Assembly (NCBI GenBank): GCA_902363835.1
Contig: CABJBM010000035.1
Location: 1-54,139, forward strand
DNA length: 54,139 nucleotides
Origin: Lachnospiraceae bacterium
GTDB lineage: Bacteria > Bacillota > Clostridia > Lachnospirales > Lachnospiraceae
Reading direction: 5' to 3'
Below are positions 16,769 to 25,505 of this stretch, piece by piece (position 1 is the stretch's first letter; every line of letters starts with the position of its first letter). The translations under genes were made by a program, and so were the position numbers. The notes under the pieces are model-generated. The model did no database searches and was not told where the DNA came from. It was given only the letters and a program-made list of their open reading frames with translations.

Positions 16769-17935
16769 ATGAAAAAGAGAGCATTAGCATTAGCCATGGC
16801 AGTCATGATGGCTGCAACCTTAAGCGGATGCGGTTCTAAACCGGACAGCAACGCTACAACTGCCGCACCTTCAGAAACCACAACCGCTGCCGAAAAACCG
16901 GCTGAGACAACTGCTGCAGCCTCAGAAAAGTCTGCAAATGGGTATGAGCTTGCATTGGTTACAGACTTGGGAACGATTGATGACAAGTCATTTAACCAGG
17001 GTGCATGGGAAGGCATGAAGAAGTATGCGGAGGAAAACAAGATTTCCTACAAGTACTATCAGCCCCAGGAAGGTACCACAGATTCTTATCTGGAGACCAT
17101 CGGCCTTGCCATTGAAGGCGGCGCTAAATTAGTTGTTTGCCCGGGCTTCTTATTTGAAGAACCTGTATTCCTTGCTCAGGAACAGTACAAGGATGTTCAT
17201 TTCATCCTTCTGGATGGCGAGCCTCACAACGCTGACTATTCAGAATTCAAAACAGAGGCTAACGTAATGCCCATCCTGTTCCAGGAAGACGAGCCTGGTT
17301 TCTTAGCCGGTTATGCAGCAGTAAAAGACGGCTATACAAAGCTTGGTTTCTTAGGCGGTATGGCTGTTCCTGCAGTTATCCGTTACGGCTACGGATTTGC
17401 GGAAGGCGCTGACTTCGCTGCAAAGGAAATGGGAATCGACGGCGTAGAAATCATGTATAACTACACAGGTGCATTTGCTGCTACACCGGAGGCACAGTCC
17501 ATGGCAGCTTCCTGGTACCAGAACGGAACCGAAGTGATCTTCGGATGCGGCGGTGCGGTTGGTAACTCCGTTATGGCTGCTGCGGAAGAAAAGAGCACAA
17601 AGGTAATCGGCGTTGACGTTGACCAGAGCTACGAATCCAATACCGTTATCACTTCTGCCATGAAAGAACTGTCTGTTTCCGTTTACGACGGAGTAAAAGC
17701 ATTCTATGACAATGCTTTCCCAGGCGGAAAAACCAGCATCTTCTCCGCTAAGAACAATGGTATCGGACTTCCTATGGAAACTTCCAAATTCACCAAGTTC
17801 ACTCAGGCAGATTATGATGCCATCTTTACTCAGTTAAAAGACGGCAAAATCGAACTGGTACAGCCTTCTCAGGATAACAACAATCCTACGGTTGACTTAA
17901 AGCTTGAAAAAACAAAAATTAACTTTGTAGAATAG
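16769..17935 (+). CDS. BMP-family nucleoside-binding lipoprotein
   Basis: The substrate-binding lipoprotein of a nucleoside ABC importer, 388 residues. The signal peptide ends in the lipobox LSGC (Cys near residue 21) and is followed by a low-complexity Thr/Ala/Glu linker to about residue 57. The basic-membrane-protein fold follows: YELALVTDLGTIDDKSFNQG, AKLVVCPGFLF, IFGCGGAVGNSVMAAA and VIGVDVDQ. PnrA/BmpA relatives bind purine nucleosides. The ATPase and both permeases follow after an intrinsic terminator, which should give more binding protein than transporter. Confidence 0.93.
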   Translation: MKKRALALAMAVMMAATLSGCGSKPDSNATTAAPSETTTAAEKPAETTAAASEKSANGYELALVTDLGTIDDKSFNQGAWEGMKKYAEENKISYKYYQPQEGTTDSYLETIGLAIEGGAKLVVCPGFLFEEPVFLAQEQYKDVHFILLDGEPHNADYSEFKTEANVMPILFQEDEPGFLAGYAAVKDGYTKLGFLGGMAVPAVIRYGYGFAEGADFAAKEMGIDGVEIMYNYTGAFAATPEAQSMAASWYQNGTEVIFGCGGAVGNSVMAAAEEKSTKVIGVDVDQSYESNTVITSAMKELSVSVYDGVKAFYDNAFPGGKTSIFSAKNNGIGLPMETSKFTKFTQADYDAIFTQLKDGKIELVQPSQDNNNPTVDLKLEKTKINFVE

Positions 17936-18001
17936 CCTTCAAAAGAAACGCCCTTCAGGCATACCTTTATGCCCGGAAAGCGCGGCCAATAAAAAGGAAA
18001 G

Positions 18002-18060
18002 GAGATGCCGTTTGATTCACAAGTCAGAACAGACCTGGTCTCTTACGGCATCTCTTTTTT
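18002..18060 (+). terminator. Terminator between the binding protein and ATPase genes
   Basis: A 10-bp perfect stem (18002-18011 with 18045-18054) is followed directly by six T residues and more T-rich sequence. It sits between the BMP gene and the ATPase, so transcripts reaching the transporter genes must read through it. The ATPase has no strong separate promoter that I can see. A small hairpin (GGCATA/TATGCC) at 17958-17973 lies just before. Confidence 0.85.
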
Positions 18061-18142
18061 ATTTTCTATAAAAGCAGGAAAATACCAAGGTATATTTTAT
18101 TAACCAGGTCCCATGGATAGGTACCGAATTAAGGGGGATTTT

Positions 18143-19678
18143 ATGGATTACATTATTGAGATGCTTCACATCACAAAGGAATTTCCTGGTATCATCGCCA
18201 ATGATGACATCACTCTTCAATTAAAGAAAGGCGAAATACACGCTCTGCTTGGTGAAAACGGTGCAGGGAAATCCACACTCATGAGCGTCTTATTCGGTCT
18301 GTACCAGCCGGAAAAGGGCGTCATCAGAGTCAAAGGCAAAGATGAAAAGATCACCGGTCCTTTGGATGCCAATGCCCTGGGTATTGGCATGGTTCACCAG
18401 CACTTTAAGCTGGTAGAGAATTTTACCGTACTTCAGAATATTGTTCTGGGCATTGAAACAACAAAACGCGGGTTTTTAAAAATGGATGATGCCCGTAAAA
18501 AAGTTATGGATTTAAGCGAAAAATACAAACTGTTCGTGGACCCGGATGCAGTTATATCGGATATTACCGTTGGCATGCAGCAAAGGGTCGAAATTTTAAA
18601 AATGCTTTATCGAGACAACGAGATCATGATTTTTGATGAACCGACTGCGGTTCTTACTCCTCAGGAAATTGATGAACTGATGCAGATCATGAAAGACCTG
18701 GTAAAGGAAGGAAAATCCATCCTGTTCATCACCCACAAGCTCAATGAAATCAAGGCGGTTGCGGACCGCTGTTCCGTCCTGCGCCGCGGTAAATATATTG
18801 GAACGGTAGAGGTGGCAGATACAACGCCTGAAGAAATGTCTGAGATGATGGTTGGCCGGAAGGTGAATCTGACCGTTGACAAGAATCCTTCCAAGCCGGG
18901 AGAAGTTGTGCTGGAAGTAAAGAATCTTTCCGTGGAAGCAAAAAGGGAAGGCCAGACAAAGAAGCTGGTACACGATGTTTCTTTTAAGGTAAAAAGAGGT
19001 GAAATCGTCTGTATCGCCGGTATTGACGGCAACGGCCAGACAGAACTCATCCATGCCATCACAGGCATTTCCGACATGAGCACCGGTACTGTTACGATCA
19101 ATGGGGAAGACATGACAAAAAAGAGCATCCGCTACAAAAACACCCATGGATTATCCCATATACCGGAAGACCGTCACAAACACGGCCTTGTCCTGGATTA
19201 TAACTTAGCCTACAACCTGGTCCTTCAGCAGTATTTTGAAAAAGACTTTCAAAGCGGTACATTTTTAAAAAATGACAAGATTTATGAATATGCGGAAAAG
19301 CTGATCCAGGATTATGACATAAGAAGCAGCGAAGGGCCCTTTACCACCACCCGCAGCATGTCAGGCGGAAACCAGCAAAAGGCCATCGTAGCCAGGGAAA
19401 TCTCAAAAACTCCTGATATTCTTCTGGCCGTTCAGCCTACCAGAGGCCTGGATGTTGGAGCCATTGAATACATTCACAAACAGCTGGTAAACCAAAGAGA
19501 TGCGGGAGCTGCTATCCTTCTGGTATCTCTGGAATTAGATGAAGTCATGAATTTAAGCGACCGGATTCTGGTCATATTTGAAGGCGGAATCGTAGCCGAC
19601 TTAGATCCCAAGAACGTCACGGTTCAGGAATTGGGTCTTTATATGGCAGGCGCAAAGAAAGAAGGTGGCAAGTCATGA
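18143..19678 (+). CDS. Nucleoside ABC transporter ATPase (two ABC domains)
   Basis: A 511-residue protein with two fused ABC domains, of the NupO/RbsA-like class that pairs with BMP proteins. The start at 18143 is chosen for the AAGGGGG ribosome site; an upstream in-frame ATG at 18113 has none. Domain 1 has Walker A GENGAGKST, the signature ITVGMQQRVEI and Walker B IMIFDEPTAVL. Domain 2 has a degenerate Walker A (GIDGNGQTEL), signature MSGGNQQKAIV and LLAVQPTRGLDVG, as usual for this class where one site is weak. Its stop overlaps the next start. Confidence 0.94.
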   Translation: MDYIIEMLHITKEFPGIIANDDITLQLKKGEIHALLGENGAGKSTLMSVLFGLYQPEKGVIRVKGKDEKITGPLDANALGIGMVHQHFKLVENFTVLQNIVLGIETTKRGFLKMDDARKKVMDLSEKYKLFVDPDAVISDITVGMQQRVEILKMLYRDNEIMIFDEPTAVLTPQEIDELMQIMKDLVKEGKSILFITHKLNEIKAVADRCSVLRRGKYIGTVEVADTTPEEMSEMMVGRKVNLTVDKNPSKPGEVVLEVKNLSVEAKREGQTKKLVHDVSFKVKRGEIVCIAGIDGNGQTELIHAITGISDMSTGTVTINGEDMTKKSIRYKNTHGLSHIPEDRHKHGLVLDYNLAYNLVLQQYFEKDFQSGTFLKNDKIYEYAEKLIQDYDIRSSEGPFTTTRSMSGGNQQKAIVAREISKTPDILLAVQPTRGLDVGAIEYIHKQLVNQRDAGAAILLVSLELDEVMNLSDRILVIFEGGIVADLDPKNVTVQELGLYMAGAKKEGGKS

Positions 19679-20784
19679 AACCAAAACAGATAAAGGACCA
19701 TACAGGCATTCTCTCCTCTATCTTTGCCATTGTGCTTGGATTAATCGTAGGCCTGATCATTCTGTTCCTCTGCAATCCGAAGCAGGCTCTTCCCGGATTT
19801 GCGACAATATTATCAGGCGCATTTACCCATGGGGCCAAGGGTGTTGGACAGGTATTTTATTATGCAACCCCCATCATCCTCACCGGTCTTTCCGTGGGCT
19901 TTGCTTTCAAAACTGGGCTTTTTAACATCGGAACTCCCGGCCAGTTCATTATGGGCGGATTTGGTGCCGTGTATGTGGGAATTCTCTGGACCTCCTTAGG
20001 ACCGGCCCACTGGATGGCCGCCCTTCTTGCAAGCATTATCCTGGGTGCTGTATGGGGTCTTGTCCCAGGACTTTTAAAAGCCTATTTTAACGTAAATGAA
20101 GTAATCGCCTCCATTATGATGAACTACATCGGCATGTATCTGGTAAACTGGATCGTAAAAAGCTATAAGCCTTTATTCAATAACCTGCGCAATGAATCCC
20201 GGAATGTGGCTGCAACAGCCAATATCCCGAAAATGGGCCTTGATAAAATATTCCCAGGTTCCAGTGTAAACGGCGGGATCCTCATTGCAATTCTTACGGT
20301 GATCCTGATCTGGATCCTTCTTAACAAGACTACCTTTGGTTATGAATTAAAAGCGGTAGGCTTTAACCGGGATGCCAGCAAATACGCCGGTATTAATGAA
20401 AAAAAGAGCATTATCATGTCCATGATGATCGCAGGAGCCATTGCCGGACTTGCAGGAGGGCTTTTATATCTGGCCGGTACGGGAAAACACATTGAAATCA
20501 AGGATGTGCTGGCATCAGAAGGCTTTACAGGTATTTCCGTTGCATTGCTGGGCTTAAGCAACCCCATTGGAGTTCTCTTCTCCGGCATCTTTATCGCCTA
20601 CTTAACAGCCGGAGGTTTTTACTTGCAGCTGCTGGAATTCTCAACGGAAATCATTGATATTATTGTTGCTGTCATCATCTATTTCAGCGCCTTTGCCCTT
20701 ATGGTAAAAATCATTCTTTCTAAAATTCATAAGCAAAAAGGTGCAAAAACAGAAGCAGCAAAGGAAGGAGGAACGAAATCATGA
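19675..20784 (+). CDS. Nucleoside ABC transporter permease 1
   Basis: A 369-residue inner-membrane permease of the BPD_transp_2 (LivHM-like) family, NupP type. About ten hydrophobic segments; typical text includes TGLSVGFAFKTGLFNIGTPGQ, LKAYFNVNEVIASIMMNYIG and GLAGGLLYLAGTGK, and the tail is lysine-rich. It overlaps the ATPase stop and the next permease start by four bases each. It forms the translocation path with the following gene. Confidence 0.93.
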   Translation: MKPKQIKDHTGILSSIFAIVLGLIVGLIILFLCNPKQALPGFATILSGAFTHGAKGVGQVFYYATPIILTGLSVGFAFKTGLFNIGTPGQFIMGGFGAVYVGILWTSLGPAHWMAALLASIILGAVWGLVPGLLKAYFNVNEVIASIMMNYIGMYLVNWIVKSYKPLFNNLRNESRNVAATANIPKMGLDKIFPGSSVNGGILIAILTVILIWILLNKTTFGYELKAVGFNRDASKYAGINEKKSIIMSMMIAGAIAGLAGGLLYLAGTGKHIEIKDVLASEGFTGISVALLGLSNPIGVLFSGIFIAYLTAGGFYLQLLEFSTEIIDIIVAVIIYFSAFALMVKIILSKIHKQKGAKTEAAKEGGTKS

Positions 20785-21734
20785 ATGTAATTTATTTCAT
20801 TTTCCAGCAGACCATGTATTTCATGATTCCTCTCATGATCGTAGCCCTGGGAGCCATGTTCTCCGAGCGAAGCGGTATCATCAACATCGCTTTGGAAGGA
20901 ATCATGACAATGGGAGCCTTTACCGGAATCCTGTTCATTCATTTTACAGGCAGCTCCATGAGCGGACAGCTTCAGCTCATCATTGCAGTGCTGATCTCCA
21001 TGGCCACGGGCCTGGTGTTTTCCCTGTTCCATGCCTATGCTTCCATTAACATGAAGTCCAATCAGGTAATCAGCGGTACGGCGTTAAACATGTTTGCCCC
21101 CGCCTTTGCCATTTTCATAGCCCGTGTTATCCAGAATGTGCAGCAGGTGCAGTTTAACAACACCTTCCGCATTTCATCCGTTCCGGTATTGGGAAAGCTC
21201 CCATTTTTTGGTCCTCTCCTGTTCCAGAACGCTTATATCACCACTTACATCGGCATTGGGATCTTTTTGCTTTCAGCCGTTGTGCTTTATAAAACCCGGT
21301 TCGGCTTAAGGCTCCGGGCCTGCGGTGAGCATCCTCAGGCAGCCGATTCCGCCGGCATTAACGTATACCGTATGCAGTATGCAGGCGTTATGATTTCCGG
21401 CGCTCTTGGCGGGCTTGGGGGACTGGTTTTTGTAGTTCCCACCTCCACAAACTTTAATGCAGATGTAGCCGGATACGGATTCCTGGCTCTGGCAGTCTTG
21501 ATTTTCGGCCAGTGGAAACCGGTTAATATTATGCTTGCCTCTCTGTTCTTTGGGCTTATGAAGGCAATTGCATCGGCTTATTCCGGAATTCCGTTCTTAA
21601 GCTCAATAGGAATTCCAAGCTATTTCTACAAGATGGTGCCTTATATTATTACGTTGATCGTACTGATCTTTACCTCCAAAAACTCTCAGGCTCCAAAGGC
21701 AGAGGGTATTCCTTACGATAAGGGACAGAGATAA
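20781..21734 (+). CDS. Nucleoside ABC transporter permease 2
   Basis: The 317-residue second permease, NupQ type, with eight to nine membrane segments. It has the family opening MIPLMIVALGAMFSERSGII followed by NIALEGIMTMGAF, and FGLRLRACGEHPQAADSAGI, the conserved cytoplasmic loop that contacts the ATPase. It is the last gene of the importer operon and is followed by a strong terminator. Confidence 0.93.
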   Translation: MNVIYFIFQQTMYFMIPLMIVALGAMFSERSGIINIALEGIMTMGAFTGILFIHFTGSSMSGQLQLIIAVLISMATGLVFSLFHAYASINMKSNQVISGTALNMFAPAFAIFIARVIQNVQQVQFNNTFRISSVPVLGKLPFFGPLLFQNAYITTYIGIGIFLLSAVVLYKTRFGLRLRACGEHPQAADSAGINVYRMQYAGVMISGALGGLGGLVFVVPTSTNFNADVAGYGFLALAVLIFGQWKPVNIMLASLFFGLMKAIASAYSGIPFLSSIGIPSYFYKMVPYIITLIVLIFTSKNSQAPKAEGIPYDKGQR

Positions 21735-21759
21735 AGGACAGAGATAAAAATAAAAGAAG

Positions 21760-21817
21760 GCAGCCCCAAAAAAGAGAATCCTCACCGGATCTTCCTTTTT
21801 GGGGCTGCTTTTTTTAT
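21760..21817 (+). terminator. Strong terminator of the nucleoside transporter operon
   Basis: GCAGCCCC followed by an A run (from 21760) pairs with a T run and GGGGCTGC (ending 21808), and a nine-base T tract follows. The A/T flanks let it work in both directions. Confidence 0.9.
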
Positions 21818-21929
21818 TTTGCGGCTGCTTAAGAACCCTGCAAATATCCGGGGATTTTATCCTTAATATCAGTCACCGGGAAAAGTCAAAACCATATAAT
21901 AAATTACAACGTGCGAAAAGAGTGAGCTT

Positions 21930-22400
21930 ATGATACCAGATAACCGCTTTACCTGCCAGTCTAACTGCATATCGGACAATACTTATCTTACCTGGGATAC
22001 AAATGACTATGGACCTACACCCGTGGTGCTGAACATTGTCCATGATACCCTTCGGAATCCTTCCTTCCGCACCACCCGCTGGACCGGAAAACACATGCAG
22101 CTTGCTCTCATGAGCATCCCGGTAGGCGGAGATATTGGTATGGAAAATCATCCGGAGGTGGATCAGTTCATCCGCGTGGAAGATGGAGAAGGACTTCTGT
22201 ACATGGGAGACAGCCCCTATAATCTTTTTTTTCAGGAGCCTGTGAACAGCAGCTGTGCCATTCTCATCCCCGCAAATACCTGGCACAATATTGTAAATAC
22301 CGGTAGCGAACCGTTAAAGCTTTATTCTCTCTATGCTCCCCCTGAACATCCTTTCGGAACAGTCCATTGGAAAAAATCGGATGCAGAAGCAGATGAATAG
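21930..22400 (+). CDS. Cupin-domain protein
   Basis: A single small cupin of 156 residues. The two cupin motifs are visible: ENHPEVDQFIRVEDGEGLL around residues 70-90 and PANTWHNIVNTGSEPLKLYS around 113-133, supplying the usual His/Glu metal ligands. The tail, YAPPEHPFGTVHWKKSDAE, is typical of a widespread clostridial cupin group often labelled mannose-6-phosphate isomerase-like, though no enzyme activity is established. It is a monocistronic unit between two terminators; the start lacks a strong ribosome site (GTGCGAAAAGAGTG precedes it). Confidence 0.85.
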   Translation: MIPDNRFTCQSNCISDNTYLTWDTNDYGPTPVVLNIVHDTLRNPSFRTTRWTGKHMQLALMSIPVGGDIGMENHPEVDQFIRVEDGEGLLYMGDSPYNLFFQEPVNSSCAILIPANTWHNIVNTGSEPLKLYSLYAPPEHPFGTVHWKKSDAEADE

Positions 22401-22408
22401 CTGTAAAT

Positions 22409-22455
22409 AAAAAGGTGCGGCAATGAGGCAATCTGCCTCAGCCTGCACCTTTTTT
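22409..22455. terminator. Bidirectional terminator between cupin gene and glyS
   Basis: AAAAAGGTGC(GG) and its complement ending CACCTTTTTT frame an inner GAGGCA/TGCCTC stem. A run on the left and T run on the right serve both converging genes. Confidence 0.88.
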
Positions 22456-22497
22456 AAGATGTCCCTGAAACCGGCCCCATAAAAGGGGACCATAGGT

Positions 22498-23886
22498 CTA
22501 GAAACGGAATTTATCCTCAAAATAGTTTTTCAGCTCTGCAATGGGAACTCTCACCTGGTCCATGGTATCCCGGTCACGCACGGTTACGGCAAAGTCCTCC
22601 TCTGAATCAAAATCATAGGTAACACAGAACGGGGTACCGATCTCATCCTGCCTTCTGTAACGTTTTCCAATGTTGCCTCTGTCATCAAATTCACAGTTAT
22701 AATATTTACACAGCTCTTGGTAAACCTTTTCTGCGCCTTCATTCAGCTTCTTGGAAAGAGGCAGCACGCCGATCTTAACAGGCGCAATGGCAGGATGGAA
22801 GTGAAGCACGGTACGAACATCTCCTTCCGCGATCTCCTCTTCATCGTATGCGGCGCAAAGGAATGCAAGGGTCACACGGTCAGCTCCCAGAGACGGCTCA
22901 ATCACATAGGGAATGTACCGCTCCTTCTTTTCGTCATCAAAGTAGGTTAAATCCTGTCCGGAGGTGTTCTGGTGCTGGGTCAGGTCATAATCCGTTCTGT
23001 CTGCGATTCCCCATAACTCGCCCCAGCCGAATGGGAAGAGAAATTCAATGTCAGAAGTTGCCTTGCTGTAGAAGGAAAGCTCTTCCTTCTCATGATCTCT
23101 GACACGCATCTCCTCCTCCTTGATTCCCAGGGTTTTCAGCCAGTTGATGCAGAATTCTTTCCAGTATGCAAACCACTCCAGATCCGTATCCGGCTCGCAG
23201 AAGAATTCCAGCTCCATCTGCTCAAATTCTCTGGTACGGAAGGTGAAGTTTCCGGGAGTGATCTCATTACGGAAGGATTTGCCCACCTGTGCAATTCCAA
23301 AAGGAATTTTCTTGCGGGAGGTTCTCTGAACGTTTTTAAAGTTTACGAAAATACCCTGGGCTGTCTCAGGTCTTAAGTACACGGTATTCTTGGCATCCTC
23401 GGTAACACCCTGGAAGGTTTTAAACATCAGGTTAAACTGGCGGATATCCGTGAAATCATGCTTACCGCAGCTTGGGCAGCAGATGTTCTTCTCATCAATG
23501 TAATTCTTCATCTCTTCCTGGGACCAGGCATCCACAGAGCCTTCTATGGTGATATTGTTTTCAGCCATATAATCTTCAATCAGTTTATCTGCACGGAAAC
23601 GCTCCTTACATGCCTTGCAGTCCATCAGAGGATCGGAAAAGCCTCCTAAATGTCCGGATGCAACCCAGGTCTGGGAGTTCATTAAAATAGCGCAGTCAAC
23701 GCCCACATTATGTGGACTTTCCTGAACAAATTTCTGCCACCATGCTTTTTTTACATTGTTCTTCAGTTCCACGCCTAAGTTGCCGTAATCCCAGGTATTG
23801 GCAAGGCCGCCGTAAATTTCGGAGCCAGGATATACAAATCCTCTTGATTTTGCAAGTCCCACAATCTTTTCCATTGTCTTTTCCAT
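22498..23886 (-). CDS. glyS: Glycyl-tRNA synthetase, single-chain class II
   Basis: The 462-residue alpha2-type glycine-tRNA ligase (the type used by many Gram-positives and eukaryotes rather than the alpha/beta GlyQS). N-terminus [20 protein letters not shown] contains motif 1 context; [20 protein letters not shown] and [20 protein letters not shown] are motif 2; [10 protein letters not shown] is motif 3. The anticodon-binding domain is the C-terminal 100 residues ([12 protein letters not shown] ...). A Cys pair in [11 protein letters not shown] with C-x2-C upstream suggests a zinc site in the insertion. No T-box leader is visible: only 14 bases separate it from the upstream lipoprotein gene. 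Confidence 0.97.
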   Translation of the reverse strand: MEKTMEKIVGLAKSRGFVYPGSEIYGGLANTWDYGNLGVELKNNVKKAWWQKFVQESPHNVGVDCAILMNSQTWVASGHLGGFSDPLMDCKACKERFRADKLIEDYMAENNITIEGSVDAWSQEEMKNYIDEKNICCPSCGKHDFTDIRQFNLMFKTFQGVTEDAKNTVYLRPETAQGIFVNFKNVQRTSRKKIPFGIAQVGKSFRNEITPGNFTFRTREFEQMELEFFCEPDTDLEWFAYWKEFCINWLKTLGIKEEEMRVRDHEKEELSFYSKATSDIEFLFPFGWGELWGIADRTDYDLTQHQNTSGQDLTYFDDEKKERYIPYVIEPSLGADRVTLAFLCAAYDEEEIAEGDVRTVLHFHPAIAPVKIGVLPLSKKLNEGAEKVYQELCKYYNCEFDDRGNIGKRYRRQDEIGTPFCVTYDFDSEEDFAVTVRDRDTMDQVRVPIAELKNYFEDKFRF

Positions 23887-23900
23887 GATCTTAACCTCTC

Positions 23901-24530
23901 TTATTTAAATATGATGTAATTTTTCCCTTGCGCTGTCTGGACGGTATAGTGATCCTTTATAACTACATTATTGGAAACAAATAAAATCTTTCCCTGGGTC
24001 TGCACCGTTACCGGCTGCTTTGTCTCCAAAACCACTGCAATGCATTCCCCTTTACCGGACAAGGTCTTTTTTTCTGCCTGTTTCCCATCAGAGGCTTTTA
24101 CAAAAACCACTCCTTCGGACTCACTTTGCTCCAATACTTCGGACAAAGTGGTTACGGCAATGGAATCTACCTGATTTGCCTTATCCTCATACTCAGAAGC
24201 AAAACTCACCAGGTCGTTTCCTGACCCATAACGGAAGACCATGGTGGCATTCCCTTTTTCCATGGTGCAGGAATCCAGCATTACCGCTTCCTGCCCATGA
24301 ACCTCGTTGTATTTTGAAACGGCTTCTTCCAGATAAGCCTTTAATTCATCCGCACGATAATAATCCTGTTCCGCATAGGTTTCCACCGTTGCAGTCTGCA
24401 GTACTCCTTCTCCCGTTACATAGATTCTGCTGCTTTCCCCGTTTAAGGCGCTGCCGCCGCTTCTGCCCAAGCAGCCTGTCAGCATTCCGGCAGCCAGGAA
24501 AATTGCCAGAATTACTTTCTTTTTTTTCAT
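23901..24530 (-). CDS. Putative lipoprotein of unknown function
   Basis: A 209-residue predicted lipoprotein: basic N-terminus KKKKV, hydrophobic core and lipobox MLTGC (Cys20). The mature part is soluble, acidic and probably strand-rich at the end ([17 protein letters not shown]). I do not recognise a domain. A good ribosome site (GGAGGG, six bases before ATG) supports the start. It is co-directional with glyS 14 bases downstream and follows the structured repeats at 24554-24798, so it may be co-transcribed with recO or start its own transcript within that region. Confidence 0.8.
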   Translation of the reverse strand: MKKKKVILAIFLAAGMLTGCLGRSGGSALNGESSRIYVTGEGVLQTATVETYAEQDYYRADELKAYLEEAVSKYNEVHGQEAVMLDSCTMEKGNATMVFRYGSGNDLVSFASEYEDKANQVDSIAVTTLSEVLEQSESEGVVFVKASDGKQAEKKTLSGKGECIAVVLETKQPVTVQTQGKILFVSNNVVIKDHYTVQTAQGKNYIIFK

Positions 24531-24553
24531 TCATTTCCCTCCTGCATTGAATC

Positions 24554-24647
24554 GGCGGTGCGGTTGGGCGCACTGCGGTACCAGAAATTGGCGGTGCGGT
24601 TGGGCGCACTGCGGTACCAGAAATTGGCGGTGCGGTTGGGCGCACTG
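24554..24647 (-). repeat. 36-bp tandem repeat, 2.6 copies
   Basis: Units at 24554-24589, 24590-24625 and a partial one at 24626-24647 are identical by eye. Each contains a hairpin-forming stretch, GCGGTGCG ... CGCACTGC with a GTTGGG loop, whose arms copy the closing stem of the adjacent structured element (24656-24798). No unique spacers separate the units, so it is not a CRISPR array. It lies between recO and the lipoprotein gene. Confidence 0.9.
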
Positions 24648-24655
24648 CTGCGTTT

Positions 24656-24798
24656 GACTCCGCGGTGCAGCCAGTGAACCCGCGGGGTTCACCGGCTCAC
24701 GGGCATTCGCCCTATGAATCAGGACACGGAAAAATTTTCTTATGTGCAAGCACAACGAAAATTTTTCCGTGTCCTGATTCGCACCGCTCATAGCATTC
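24656..24798 (-). repeat. Structured repeat element, copy A
   Basis: A 143-base element related to the one at 29513-29657. Three helices: closing stem 24662-24668 with 24781-24787; hairpin 24674-24681 with 24685-24692; and a perfect 24-bp stem 24716-24739 with 24757-24780, capped by GTGC/GCAC at 24744-24753. Conserved single strands include GGCTCACGGGCATTC and CCCTATGAA. The stem sequences differ from copy B by compensating changes. The strand is given as that of the flanking genes (it follows the recO stop by 27 bases); the true functional strand is unknown. Confidence 0.88.
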
Positions 24799-24824
24799 TT
24801 GAACATTATACCAAATCCCCCCCG

Positions 24825-25490
24825 TCATTTCAATAGTTTCCCCCCTGTCATGGTCTGTAAAATCTCAAGGGAGTGGAATTCCCGGTCCACATAGCGCTTT
24901 TTATTGATTTCTACGCAGCGGCCGAATTCTTCCAGAACCGGTTCTGTCAGGGTAAAGGTATAAAGGTGCTCTGCCGGGGAGGCGATTACATATTCCCATG
25001 CATAGCCTGCTGAGTCACTGACAGGGAAGGGAGGGGTTTCTGTATATTCCCCGTTCAGCACCATGGCTTTCAGTTCAAAAATCCTCTGGACCAGCTCATT
25101 TTTCAGGGCCGGCTTTAAGAGCGCCCGTATGGACTGGTACAGCAGCTTTAATAGCCCTGTTCCGTCCATGTTCTCACGGGCATAGTAATCGGCCAGTTCC
25201 AGGAAATAAGAACCATAACAGGTTCCTTCCATATCCAGGGACAGCGCATCAAAATAATTGGTGATCTCTGCTGACCTGAGGGTATAGGAATCCCTGCCCT
25301 CATACAGGGAAAACTGCCCGAAGGCAAAGGGACGGCTTACTCCCATAAGGGAGCTTCCCTGCCTTCTGGCCCCTCTGGCAAATGCGGTAATCTTCCCTCT
25401 TTCCCTGGTGAGTATCACAAGGCGCTTATCCATTTCTCCAACCGGGGACACTCGGATCACCATCCCCATCAGGGTTTCAACTTCCCTCAA
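24825..25490 (-). CDS. recO: DNA repair protein RecO
   Basis: RecO, which brings RecA to gapped DNA in the RecFOR pathway. The N-terminal OB fold reads MGMVIRVSPVGEMDKRLVIL, then TRERGKITAFARGARRQGS, and a helical domain follows (YFLELADYYARENMDGTGLL, LLYQSIRALL). At 221 residues it is slightly shorter than many homologues, and no zinc-finger cysteines are present. The reading frame opens with TTG at 25490 behind GGTGGG; an ATG seven codons in (25469) is the alternative start. It follows era by 15 bases, the usual era-recO order. Confidence 0.93.
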   Translation of the reverse strand: MREVETLMGMVIRVSPVGEMDKRLVILTRERGKITAFARGARRQGSSLMGVSRPFAFGQFSLYEGRDSYTLRSAEITNYFDALSLDMEGTCYGSYFLELADYYARENMDGTGLLKLLYQSIRALLKPALKNELVQRIFELKAMVLNGEYTETPPFPVSDSAGYAWEYVIASPAEHLYTFTLTEPVLEEFGRCVEINKKRYVDREFHSLEILQTMTGGKLLK

Positions 25491-25505
25491 TTCCCACCAC
25501 CACTT

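Noticed and set aside
23887..23900. T-box leader for glyS
   Set aside because: Only 14 bases separate glyS from the upstream lipoprotein gene, and no T-box sequence is seen there.
24554..24647. 36-bp direct repeats as a CRISPR array
   Set aside because: The units abut without spacers, only 2.6 copies exist and no cas gene is near.
24346..24806. Open minus-strand frames of about 90-100 residues across the tandem repeat and structured element
   Set aside because: The frames run through the repeats and hairpins, have repetitive low-complexity text and no ribosome site; the DNA structure explains them.
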